From Corythucha ciliata (Eukaryota > Arthropoda > Insecta > Hemiptera > Tingidae): a stretch of DNA of 64,000 nt. Of this stretch, positions 1 through 11,000 are shown piece after piece. Numbering within the stretch: the stretch's first letter is position 1; every line of letters starts with the position of its first letter. The stretch covers positions 11,098,001 to 11,162,000 of the forward strand of contig CM075941.1 in NCBI GenBank assembly GCA_038030265.1. The letters run 5' to 3'. A model generated the notes under the pieces. That model was given only the letters and a program-made list of their open reading frames with translations, searched no databases and was not told where the DNA came from. A program made the translations under genes and the position numbers.

Positions 1-53
1 AATAATTTTTAGGACGCTCCCTAAACAAGTATTTAAAAAAAAACCACACATAC

Positions 54-489
54 CCAATGTCGACCAGACACTTCAATTCTCGCACCACTCTAGACGGTTG
101 GCAAGTCGGTATCAAATGTTTAACGGCGAACTGACGTTCTTTTAAATGGTCCACGTCTTTTGACATGTCAACGGGCGAGCTGTTGACAAATGAAGAGGCG
201 GCGATACGGTCGACGTAGCACGGTTTAACCGTCGCCAGATAGACGCATGAAAAAGTCCCCTCGCCAATCTTCTCGTGAAGGTGGAACATCTCGCCCAGAA
301 TGGGAAGCCGTTTTAGGAGAGTGGCGATTTTCTCCTCTGTTGGAGGGGTCACATTTGTTTTAAATTAGAATAGAACTGGCGAAGTTTACGGCTACACTCA
401 CTACCTGTGTTGCGTTTTTTTGACTGGCGACTTTCAGGGCTTTCGTACACGGATCCAGCTAAATTTCCCGCAAGGCCAGTGTCCAGCAT
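54..489 (-). CDS. CDC7: CDC7 kinase (DBF4-dependent), 5' part, runs off left edge
   Basis: Two spliced exons: 489-405 (ATG at 489) and 336-54. The junction completes a Glu codon, and the second exon ends at a GTATGT donor (53-52). About 122 residues are present. After a short N-terminal tail comes an EEKIATLL helix-like stretch. Then follow the Gly-rich ATP loop GEGTFSCV (residues 53-60), strand VYLATVKP, and FAVKHLIPT with the ATP-binding Lys (about 101). RVVREL carries the presumed alpha-C Glu. GEGTFS-VYLA and KHLIPT-xPSR are hallmarks of CDC7, the kinase that with DBF4 phosphorylates MCM helicase to fire replication origins. The loop between the two lobes is CDC7-like. The remaining kinase domain lies left of the window. 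A non-coding stretch of the first exon reaches the acceptor at 497-498, so an upstream 5'UTR exon is likely. Confidence 0.9.
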
Positions 490-1130
490 TTTCGGGCTGA
501 AACAGAGAAGAAAGTTAAAAAGGTGTCTTCGACGTTAATAAAATGCTTTATTCGCTCGGAATCTTGGGAGCCTGCACCAATAGTAGTTGTAAAAAACTAC
601 AGAGCCATGAAACTATGGGGGGGGGCACCTAGTGGTGAAGCTTGTACCATTGTACAACGAGGTAACCACTCGGTCAATGAGAGTGCCTACCTCACGCAAA
701 AAAAAGGGGCGACAACCTCAAATCGGCATGAAACCCATCAGTTTTTCCCCAAGTAACCCAATTTCCATGCTCCTCCCTCCCACAATTCTCAAATAATGTT
801 GACAATTTAGCCTGTTGAACCGACTATTTGGCTATACGCCGCATTTTCGTCCTCTTAACCGAGCTATTTTGTAGCGAAACTGGGCCATTAAACCCCCAGA
901 ACCACTACCGACCAATCCATTTCTATTAAACCCACTCCATTACGGAATCTTAAAATTTAGGCTTGAAGTGGGAGAGCTAACTTAGTCCTTATTTTTTCAT
1001 ATTTTAGCATCGCATCAACAATTTTTTATAACTTTTAGGTAGGTATAGATTATTATTATTATTGCTTCACAGTTCTAGCCCGTAAATCTGCGTTGTTTTT
1101 ACCTTTAGCCGTGCATGAATTTGCACGTAT
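490..1130. other. Intergenic, no gene seen
   Basis: Sequence upstream of CDC7. I see only a G run near 617-625 and an ATT microsatellite near 1050-1061. Short ORFs here lack family features or splice context. Confidence 0.5.
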
Positions 1131-1139
1131 TCTGAATCT

Positions 1140-1935
1140 GAAGCCAAAAAGTTGGCTTCAGAAGGCGCGTATTTAAATGTGAAATTTCACATCCGAGAGT
1201 TAAGAATGTTCCTCAGTTTTAGCAGCGAATTGGCACTTTTTCCAAAATTTCAGCAGCGTAGTATCGTTCCAACCTGTTCATTACCGAATATTCTCCATTT
1301 TTGCTAAGAATTGGCGTTTTCCTCAAATGAAACTGCAAATTAGCATTTTTTTTCAATTTTAGCACAGAATTATCACTTTTTTCCAGTTTGAACTGAAAAT
1401 TAGCGCTTTTCTTAAACGTAGCCGCGCTAATTATTAATTTTTTCCACTTGATTTTCTTCATTTTCATCCGCTAATTAACGTTTTTTCTCAACTTTATATC
1501 CGCAAATTGCAAATTAGCGATTTTTCTCGATTTCACCAGTGACATAGCGTTTTCTGCTAATTTTGCGGTGAATTAGCATCTATTCTCATTTTTATACGCG
1601 TATTGCCGATTTTTCGCAGGAAAATTGTAAGGACCTATAACGAAACTAGGGACAAGACGTATTTTCTCTTTTTAACCGCGAATTTGCCTCAAGATAGCGC
1701 GAATTTTCTAAATCTGAGCCACCAGAATAGCGCTGGGGGGGGGGGGGTCAATCGAATAATCAGCCCACATTCTTTGATGTTATCACTTGCAACGGTATAT
1801 TCTCCAGGTCATATAGACTGAAATTTGTAGAAAGTAGCCAAATCACTGTCCAACCTTTGAGCTCTTCACACACGCACATCCATGGATAACCTAAAAAGCG
1901 TCAATTATCCGTATTTAAGCTTTTTGGGGGCCCCG
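1140..1935 (+). repeat. Interspersed repeat block, family A (degenerate ~30-nt units), with its 3' flank
   Basis: Diverged units of the form GCGAATTAGCG followed by TTTTTCTCAATTTTAGCC fill 1140-1640. They lead into a non-repetitive tail (about 1690-1935). The same order of units and the same tail recur near 60950-61730, so this is one copy of a longer dispersed repeat rather than a local expansion. Part of the unit order (about 1240-1440) also recurs inverted near 10860-11060. A run of 13 G interrupts the tail near 1735-1747. Confidence 0.75.
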
Positions 1936-2049
1936 GGGTGGTCCACCCCTCTCACCGCTACCTCGGTAAACTACTGCGTGGAGTCTGAAATCCGAAGAAG
2001 CAGCTGGACGCACGCGGACCTTTTAGTGCTGCTTGGAGTTGAGAAAATC

Positions 2050-2190
2050 TGCTAAACCTAACTTCAACGAGAAACGCTCAAGTTTGGAGATTTCATGGAG
2101 CTCTTTAGAGCGTTGGAGCTAGTTCCCCTTCGTTGGTATACTTGTAGCCCTGGAGGGGGGGATCTATCCCCCATACTCCTCCCCGTCCCT
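2050..2190. repeat. Interspersed repeat, inverted copy of 9692-9840
   Basis: About 140 bp containing TTTGGAGATTTCAT, CCTTCGTTGG and a G-rich GGATCTATCCCC segment. The complement of 9692-9840 shows the same blocks in the same order. No coding content was recognised. Confidence 0.6.
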
Positions 2191-2959
2191 ACGGGGAGCT
2201 AAAGAGGCCTTGGATATTTTAGGCCAAGTAGGCATAAAATTTCCCGTTTTAGAGCTAAAGAGCCGCAAAAATAGCAAGCGGTAGATAAAAATTCAAGATT
2301 ACATGGATAAATAGCCACTAAATAGCGAGTTTCGAGGCCAAGTATAAGTCAAATGCTAGTTTGGAACTAAATAGTCGCGAAACTGCATATGTTTTGTGAC
2401 TACATAAGCCATCGCGAATACACTGGTGGCGGGGATCAACCAAAATTTTGAAGCAATAATCACAATGGTCGAGCAATTTAATCGAGTTTAGTAACTTGCG
2501 ACTTGCCACTAAACTAAAAATCCTTCTCAGTGGTGGGCACTTGACTAAATAGTTGGTGTTCGCACTTGTTTAGGAACTAATCTACTCATCTACTCCGGGC
2601 CGGATCTTTCTTTTTGCCGCCTACGCGATTCTACAAGTTATTGGAGGAAAACTATGTTTCTTCGACCTGGCGGAAAAACCTCGAGTTGACGGCCACCCCA
2701 TGCAGAAAGATGAAATTTTGGCTTTTCGTGATAAACGCGAATGACGCTGGGGGTTTGGACCCACCAGACAATTATGAAAATTGCCACTACACTAAGATCT
2801 CCGGCTCAACTTGGCAAAACCGAGGGAACCGCCTTGACGTTTGAATTGGGCAGCGGCGCGGTGTCCAGCCCCAATTTCACTTCCTCAGGCCGGGAACGAG
2901 ACGGAAGGAGACGAATGCGGAGGTTTTCCGTTTGTAAATCGGCGTAACAGGCGTTTGTA

Positions 2960-3640
2960 ATATACAAAATAATGAAATATGGCTTTTTGAGTTACCCAAA
3001 TCCATAACTTTGGTTTTTGAAAAAGAAAAATTAGCTTTCGAATTAATCAAAGCTGCGAAACCGATTTTAGAAAGAGATAGAGCCACAAGATTTTGTTTTT
3101 GAAAGAGGAAAAACACGCGAAATAAGTATCTGAAACAGCATAATTAAATTCTGTTTTGAAGAAGCCAAATCCACGACATTTGGTTATGGAAGAGCGAATT
3201 TCCTTGGTGACATTGTCGTCTGAAGTGAAAAGGCCAGTGAAGACATTTGATTCTCGAACGAGCCAAATTAGTTTTCGCATTAACCAAAATTATAGAAGGA
3301 GCTTATGCCATGAAATTTGGTTCATCATAAATCTTAAATCGTCGAAATCGGGATTTGAAAGAGCCAAATCCAAGAGATTTAGTTTTGAAAGAGCGAATGA
3401 CAGCGAAATTGGGGATTGAAAGAGCCAAACCAACGGAATTATGTTTTTGCGAGGTCAAAAATCCCAAAAATTGACATTGAACGAGCTAAATGCATAAAAT
3501 TTGGTTTTGAGAGGTCGAAACTTGGGTTTAAAATATACTCAATGGCGATATTTGGTTCTAGAAAGGGCCAAACGCGCGGGATTTGTTTTGAATCAGATAT
3601 TGAGCCAAAATGCCACGTTTTATAGTAGAATGTTCTGGAT
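2960..3640 (+). repeat. Degenerate short-repeat array, family C
   Basis: Repeated phrases of about 30 nt with the core GAAAGAGCCAAAT ... GAAATTTGGTTTTG, heavily diverged. A few more units occur at about 3890-3990. The opposite orientation is seen at 28590-29720 and 36480-36660. Overlapping short ORFs such as 3416-3625 are simple translations of the repeat. Confidence 0.7.
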
Positions 3641-4320
3641 TCCAAGATTTTTTTTAATCGAATCTTTAACACCAAATTCACCCAGATTCCCGCAGATACA
3701 GGCACTACAATAAAAAATCCAGGCTTCGGGCAACAGAGACAGAGGGCTTTCGGGCTACTATTTTTTTTTTTTTTACAAGAAAATAAAGAAATTAGGCGGA
3801 TAGTATAAGAGAGGCGGGAGGGGAGGGTTAGAATATTTTACCGCCACCCACGTCACGGAGGCCTAAAACCACCCCTGAAAGACACACAGGCATAAAATTG
3901 TTTTTGGGAACGCCAAATTCGCGAAAAAGATCCTTAAAAAGTGCCAAACCTCGAAATTCCATTTTTTGGAAGAACCAAATCCTTGAATTCGGCAATTAGG
4001 CCCAACAAAGGATAATAAGGGGGCTCGTAGAGATTTCCGCTCCGGGCCCAGACAGGTTGAGGTTCGCCACTGATTCTGCTACATATTTCATAATTCACTA
4101 TGGCTGCGGCCGCTTCGAGACGGTGCGCAGAGGAGCCCTCTTGGTACGGGCACCAAGCATGAAATGAGGGGAAAAGGAGAGAGAGAGAGTGTGAGAGAGA
4201 AAAACAATTACTTTCTTTCTCAGTTCATCTCTTGTGATTCGATTTGTCTTATCCCCCTTCCTCGTCTAAAAAATTTCTCAAGTTTTTCCGCCCAGGGCTA
4301 TAGCCCCCGGTAGACCCCCT

Positions 4321-4735
4321 CTATATTCAGAGAACCGACCCGACGGAAGAGAATGCGCTAATCTTCAAGGGCAGCAAGAAACAGTATCACAAGGCTCTAC
4401 AAACTGCCAAGAAAGAATATAACTCTAACTACATAAGTTCGAATGCCAACAAATGCACCGCTGCCTGGAAAAAAAAAATTGTCAGATCTGAATGCGGCGG
4501 CAAGCAACCCAACTTTTCAATACCATTCGATGCAGATACTCTCAAAGCACATGTCGCTCAGTCGTGTTCTCAAGGAAAACTGCCGAACGACTCGCACTTT
4601 CCAATCAAGGCCCCAGAAGGGTCGAGATTCATCGAGTTTAAGGAGGTATTCCTGTTGACTTTGATCGTGTTTTGCCGTGACAATTCGCTTATACCAGTGT
4701 TAAAGACAAAATAAATTATTATTACTATTATTATA
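4321..4735 (+). mobile_element. Non-LTR retrotransposon 3' fragment with (ATT)n tail
   Basis: A reading frame contains phrases typical of the region between endonuclease and reverse transcriptase in LINE ORF2, such as KKEYNSNYISSNANKC and TAAW. It is followed by a short tail with AATAAA and an ATT microsatellite at about 4711-4733, the usual 3' end of Jockey/CR1-like LINEs. The reverse transcriptase core is missing, so this is an internally deleted remnant. The AG-rich microsatellite at 4170-4200 is outside it. Confidence 0.6.
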
Positions 4736-5711
4736 TGATCCGACCCTGCATCTACACGCCCAGTGTGTACAAGGCAAAGAGAGAGGACTATTTGAAATTT
4801 GAATTCGATTTCTATGTTGATTCGGCGGTCTTGCGTATTGAGACTCCATGAAAGTTATTTTTCCATGAGTTCTAAATTATTAGCCTGCCGCTGCGTTAAG
4901 ATTTTCTCAAAAAACGAAAAATCACTCGTCAAGGGATTTGGCGTTGTCCCATTCTCTGAGGTCCTGGGCGACTGCTGATGAATCATCGCTGATAGCCAGG
5001 CAAATTGCTTCGATACCGACTGCGCCAAAAAAGTAATGAACCAACGTCTCTTTGATTGGTTACGGGAAATATAACGAGTAACGAAAGTTTTTGCCAGCGG
5101 CGTTAACCATTCGCGTAGTGTTGCTCAGCTCTGACCTAAAGGCACTCCGAATGCTCGAGACTTCGGCCCAATATTGAGATTCTCAAAAATGTGTTTCTAA
5201 CGGCAGGGTCATAAACATACCCTGCGACCTTTTTACCATTGTCGCATAAGTTTTATAGTTCGACTTGAGCATTACAGCTTTAAAATCTTCAAATCGGTCT
5301 AGATTATATAGAAAAAACAAAATAAATGTGGAAATATGACACTTTTAGTTTACCTTTGATAACCTATGTGGAATCGACCGCCGAGGGTGTTCTTAGTCAA
5401 GGGAATGAACCCCCGTTCCAGCATTTAGCGACCGGGTATGATCGAAACACTTCCCAAATTGCGAACAGCGGAATACTTCATTCGTCACTTCAATTAAACA
5501 AATTATTGAACAGAGAAGACACAGTGCAAATTGTAAACAGAAAAAACTGGCCGTCTAATCGGATTCGGGGAGCTCGTAAACAATTTATCAGTTTTTGAGA
5601 GGGTTGGCCAACAGAAATAAACGGGAGAGCCAACATCCGCTTATCAGACCGCGAGCTGCGAGCAGCTTTATAGTGCTGTGATAACACCAACAACAACAAA
5701 AATAATAAAAA
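4736..5711. other. Intergenic, upstream of CINP
   Basis: No family was recognised. The ORF at 5326-5598 has no homology that I can identify and no splice context. Confidence 0.4.
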
Positions 5712-6502
5712 ATGGACAGCCCTAAAGCGAAAATTGTTCTATCACCGGTGCATGGTGATTATAAGCCAATCCTTAATTAGTACAGCTGTGGAGAGAGATC
5801 ACGTTTTTTCGTTTCCCTTTAGTTCAGGTGAGCCCTTCGTCTCAGAAAGTGAATTTGACGGGGTCAGCGAGGAAGTTGAGCGACTCAGCTGCCGACCTGT
5901 TCAATCTCATACAGCGATGGAACGATTTAGTCTTGAAAGGGTCTGGAATTTTGAGCGATATTGCGGTCATCAAGTCACCTTCGTTGTAAGATTTTTACCG
6001 TTAGGATTCTATAGCCTTGCAGATTCTAGCTATATTGAATTGTGCATACATGAAGAACGAGAAATGAGCTTGAATACCCTGAGGGTCTACAAAATTGTTG
6101 CAACGCTCTAGATGATGTCGTCAGACAAATGGAAGATGTTGTTGTTCACATGAGGATGATAAAAAGTCATTTAGATGGTCTCGTTAGGCTTGAGGAATTC
6201 CAAAAACAAAGGGCTCCAGCGTTCCTTACTTGGAAGCCTACAGACTTTGGTAAATTACCAACTCGAAGATCCTGACAGTGGCGTAGCTAATTTGTTTATT
6301 TCCAGCTGATTTGGCAACGCAGGTTTTGGAAGCCTTTACGTCCGAATTACAGACCAAAACAAAAGTCAAGGAGATGGCGGCTCATTGTGTGAGTGAAAAT
6401 GAAATGATGGGCTTCCGTGCTCTTTGGGCGTACCAAATTCATTCGAGTTCGAACCTTGATTTTCGAATTGATGCAATGCTCAAGGAGACTGGCCATAGAT
6501 AA
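5712..6502 (+). CDS. CINP: CDK2-associated, DDK-interacting protein CINP
   Basis: Four exons: 5712-5747, 5828-5985, about 6056-6249 and 6306-6502, giving 194 residues (human 212). The second exon encodes GSARKLSDSAADLFNLIQRW, matching the CINP pattern SARK-x3-DNAAD-x3-LI-x-KW. The third carries a coiled-coil-like stretch ending FLTWKPTDF. The last matches the CINP C-terminus, ending DAMLKETGHR (human family: MLLETGHR). CINP links CDK2-cyclin E/A to CDC7-DBF4 at origins and acts in ATR signalling; CDC7 itself is 5 kb away, on the other strand. Exon 3's acceptor is uncertain (6055 or 6061), and exon 2 may start 18 nt later. The stop lies 46 bp from the stop of the exonuclease gene on the opposite strand. 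Confidence 0.88.
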
Positions 6503-6548
6503 TTCGTACATAGTGTATTTTTTTTTTTAAAGTAACAAAACAAATTTG

Positions 6549-7472
6549 TCAGTTAAATATTGGTTCTCTGACAACTCTTTTTGAGTCAACTCGATTGTTC
6601 GGCCGGTTGCCTCCCCCAGATTCCCACTCCTTTCTGTACATGGAGTACAGTTGAACTGCTGCTCGAGCATCCTGAACTGAACTGTGTTCCCCACCTTGAA
6701 TTGACACTCCCAAATATTCCTCGGCTAAACGTTTGAGCGATGGAGTCCCCGTGCCCCGTCGTCTAAAATACTGAGAAGTGTCTCGTATGAGCCGGGACGG
6801 GTGCTTGAGAAAGAGAACGTCCAAATCGTGTCTGATGGCGTGACCGACGAGAATTCGGTCCCGCAGTAGTTTTGACACTTCATTTTGAACAGTGGCAAAA
6901 TCTTGACCTCGTTTCAAGTCGTCTTCACGTACGCCACTGACGTGGGTTCGATAATCCGTCACCTAAAGAAGGGGGAGGGGAACGATTTTTTAAAAAATAC
7001 AATTTTTGTTACAAACGTTCATCAATCGTCGTCATACTTTCTCTCTTGGTTTCACGAATTTATCGTACAATACATCACCGTGAAGGTTGACAATAGAAAC
7101 TCGTGCCACGATGCTGTCACAGCCGTTTACGCCGATTCCCACCATTTCACAATCCATGCCGATCACTTTGGTCAACTTACTGTCGCCGCACGCTAGGAAG
7201 CTCTTAGTGGGGGCGAGCGGTTGATTAATTTTATTCGATTCATTCTGTTTCATTTTACGCGAAGAATGATTCGCGAGTCCGTTTCTACCCTCGGAGGAAT
7301 TTTTGAAATTTTCCCAGTTGCTTGAGCCCGTTCGGGTCTTCCTGGAAATGTCGTTGAAACGACTCTGGGGTTTCACCTGAGCCTCCAATTTTGGTTTTTT
7401 TGAGTTAATCATTTCATCATACAAAACATAACAAACGATAACAACAAAGACTGCCACAAATATCACGTCCAT
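6549..7472 (-). CDS. REXO4: REXO4/ISG20-family 3'-5' exonuclease with N-terminal membrane segment
   Basis: Two exons, 7472-7038 and 6962-6549, join in phase 0 (KPREK to [10 protein letters not shown]), giving 282 residues. The DEDDh exonuclease motifs are intact: GMDCEMVG (D107, E109), GHAIRHDL (D191), and [11 protein letters not shown] (H238, D243). IRDTSQY and the PSLKRL segment are typical of the REXO4/ISG20/ISG20L2 group, which processes rRNA or other RNA 3' ends. Unusually, residues 2-19 form a strongly hydrophobic segment followed by charged residues, like a signal anchor. Most REXO4 proteins start with a basic nucleolar region. The middle (20-100) is polar and low in complexity. The gene is divergent from the THAP gene (about 280 bp to its TATA box). 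The choice among REXO4, ISG20 and ISG20L2 is not certain. Confidence 0.88.
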
Positions 7473-7748
7473 TAAAATTTACTTCAGCGTTATGAAAAAA
7501 CTGCACTGTGCACGCTTCAACACTTTGATTTTGTTATCAACCCGCGTTCCATCTTTTTCAACGGTGGGCAGGACGGGGAGCGAGGGGGTGCAATGCAACC
7601 TCCGCCCTTTCGTCTCCCACCACCAACACACAGACCGACTTCTGACGTCACCAACTTTTATGGCCCGGTCTGTCTGGGCGGAGACGAGAGCGAATCATTA
7701 AAAAAAGCGGGGCCGCCTTCTGAGCTTCCAACCGATTCGTCCTCGAGC

Positions 7749-7756
7749 TATAAATA
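7749..7756 (+). promoter_or_regulatory. Candidate TATA box for the THAP gene
   Basis: TATAAATA lies in a GC-richer stretch 272 bp before the THAP start codon and on the correct strand. Transcription would begin near 7780. The start of the divergent exonuclease gene is 277 bp away on the other side. Confidence 0.45.
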
Positions 7757-8020
7757 CAACAAAGACGGTATGATGAAGGGTTCCGGGAGTCACCCGCGTC
7801 AGATTTTCTGATGGGGTGTTTGGCGTGGGCAAAGAGGGCTAGTAGTGGTGAGAAAGAAAGAAAGAAAGAAAGAAGAAAAAAATCTCCTCCGAAGGGGGTT
7901 TTTTGGGTCGTTTTTGTCGACCGTTCAAAAGTTGAGTGTCGTCCTGACCGAGTCGAACAGCGGAGGGTGCCCACCCCTTCCCCGTTTTTGTTTGACGTCT
8001 GTTTTTTGGGAACGTTTCGC

Positions 8021-11000
8021 ATGGGTTGGATGAAATGCTCCGTACCTGGATGCGAGGATCGAGCGTCTCCTCGTCATAGATTTCCCATCTTCGATCAACA
8101 GGTCGTTAAATCTTACTAAATGTCTTTTTTCTCTCTCATTCTCCCAGTCGTTGAGTTTGATGCTGTTCTGAAGTGTTTGATATTGATGGGGGTGGGAGGG
8201 GGTGAACTGAGCAAGGTCATGGATCCTCCAGGTCAATTTTTAAGTCATTTAAGGTCTTGATCAAGACCAATTTCGCGAATTTCTATGCAGTTTCGCCCGT
8301 TTAATACACAGTAAATACCTCGAATGCAGTCAATTTCTCAAATGTAAACAGGAGAAGAAAAAAAATCCAAACTATTCTGGGGCCGATACTTACTTATACA
8401 GTTATAGCCCAGCATTGCCCCTTCGAAATGATGTTTATTACCGTCATCAATTCACCATGTTTATAGTTACAACCCCCCCCCCCCTACTCACCCCTACTCA
8501 GGGGAGGAAACTGCATGTTCACAAAAAATAGAAACGCCTTAATTTACTTTCAAACTACGTATAAAAACGCTGTCGTTGATACATTTTTGTTTGGAATTTT
8601 GAACGTCGAAGAAGAGGGTTCAAGGTTTTTTCTTTTCAAGCGTCTTTGAGAGGGTGGTGTTGAATAAGGCGGTTGAGTAGCGGGGCAAAGGGGTTTGTTT
8701 AACAAAACATCAGAGTATAGTCATAAAACGTGTTTAAATATCTCAAAAGTATTTGATGCTGTGTTTGAAAAACGGTTAGAAATGGATTTTATGTTGAGGT
8801 GAAAGGAAAAAAGCTGAGCTTTTGTAAATAGCGCACAGATTGAAAGTATTTCAAAACGTATAGGGGAAAATTAATTAATGGGGGGGGGAGGGGCGTATCG
8901 TGACAACTCGTGGGACCTTTCTTTTCAGCGATTTCTTTACTCTTCCCCCCCCCCCTTAACATTAGTCTGCCCCTTTCCCATGAGTTGAAATAAGGTTCCC
9001 CCCTCCCAACAACGAGTGTTAGAGTTGAGCTCAGGCCTGGATTTATGCCTGTAGGCAGACTAGGCAGCTGCCATTAGAGGGGGCCCATATGGCCTCTTCA
9101 TAAATCAATAAAAAATTAACCTACTTAATATGTGTAATTGTATTTGAGGTATGAATTCGCTTATACAACTCCAAAACGATTCGAATGAGTGTGGGTAGCA
9201 GAATTCTGGAAACAGGACCCACCCACCTCTAGGAAAATTCATATATAGTGGGGGGGGGGGACAACTAATCACTCTACACCGTATTGCCGAGAGGAGGAAT
9301 TTATTTATAATTTACCATTTACCATTAGTCGCACGTGCATGAAATCGGATATTGGAATGTTTGGGGGCAAGGTATAAGGAAATCAGTGGGTGCGACTGAA
9401 AGTGAGAGTCTAGCTTTCCATTTGCAAAAATTCCGCTCTGCAGCCGAGCATTTCGACCCGTCTTCTCTGAATTATATCATAATGGTAACACAGAAGACGG
9501 ATAGAAATGCTCGGCTCCAGAGAGGAATTGTATGTAAATAGAAAATGCCAAAAAACAGGGCCGGCCAACCTTTTTTGGTAGTGGGCCATAAACCTGGTTG
9601 TAAGAACTCAAGCGTGCCACCCTTCCTCACCCCCCCGAGCAAAACACTTTGAAAGGCCATGACGCTCTGAATAAAACGCAATTGGGGCCAGGGGCGTATG
9701 TACGGAGGGTGGATATGGGGATAGATCCCCCCCCCCCAGAGCTACAAGTGTACCAACGAAGGAGCACTAGTACCATAACGAACAGCCCTATGAAATCTCC
9801 AAAAATGAGCGTTTCACGTTGAAATTAGGTTTAGAAGATTTTCTGGACTTGAAGCAGCCCGAAAAGGTCCGAGTAAGTCCAGCTTTTTCCTTGGACTTCA
9901 GACCCAACGCAGTAGTGAACCAATTTACGGGGCGAAGGGGGTTTCGCCCCGGACCCTATATCAGACAAAAGTCGGTAATATTCGTGGCTATAGCTGCTAA
10001 AAATCACTGATTCGTGGTCTCGCGATGCAACTTCCAGAGGCCATTCTTCGAATAAATTGTGGAAATCAACTCAAAAGTGTTGTATTTGGGCAAACCCCGA
10101 GGTTAAAGTTGAGAAAACACGCTATAATATTGACAAATATCATTGGCAATTTCACAACTGAAATGGCGTAAAATCGCCAATTCGCGTATGAAAAAGGGAA
10201 TAGGATGCTGAATAGCCGCAAAATTAGCACAAAACGCTATTTTTTTTTTTTTTTTTTTTGCTTTATTCTGGTCAGAAACATTTATACATATATACAAAAG
10301 CAAACATTAAACACAGAACTTGACCTACCCCTTTAAAAGCTAAAAGCTTGTGCCAAGGGGTAGAGTGCCTTCAAACCTTCGAGGTGTAAATAATTTGAAT
10401 ACTAAAACAAAATAAAAATTATACCTATTTAAGGAAACGAAAAACACAATGATAATCGAAAAATCATAGTACAAAAATCAAAATAAAGCCAGAAGATAAT
10501 TTCTTAAAGCCCTCCTGGAGCCGAACCTATTAAGATCAATTTTGTTATCGTAACAGAATTTTATTCCTACATACCACGCTGAGCGCCTTCGAGACTCAGT
10601 ATTGATAATTGGTAAACTAATGTTGCAGTTAGTAAAATTACGAGTATAAACACTCGTACTTTTACTTTTAAACTTATCTGTTCCAAAACTATACAATTTT
10701 AACACCGAATTAACAATAAATTCGGTACAATAATTAAACAACAAAATAACAATAACAATAATTTCACAGCTGAAATTGGGAAAAATCGCTAATTTGCAAT
10801 TTGCAGATATATAGTTGTGGAAAAACGTTAATTTGCAGATACAAAATGAACAAAATCACAAATCACCAACTAGCGCAACTAAAATTAAGAAAAACGTTAA
10901 TTTTCAGTTCAAATTGGGGAAAAGTGCTAATTCTCAGTTAAAAATGGGAAAAATTGCTAATTTGCAGCTTAAATTGAGTCAAACGCCAATTCTTGGCAAA

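Noticed and set aside
1219..1467. Lys/Asn-rich minus ORF with repeated phrases
   Set aside because: Translation of family A repeat units; periodicity is that of the DNA repeat, not of a protein.
5326..5598. 90-codon ORF before CINP
   Set aside because: No family features, and CINP's own start is well defined at 5712.
7811..8020. In-frame extension upstream of the THAP start
   Set aside because: The sequence is purine-rich microsatellite (GAAA repeats); THAP domains usually start at the protein N-terminus, as at 8021.
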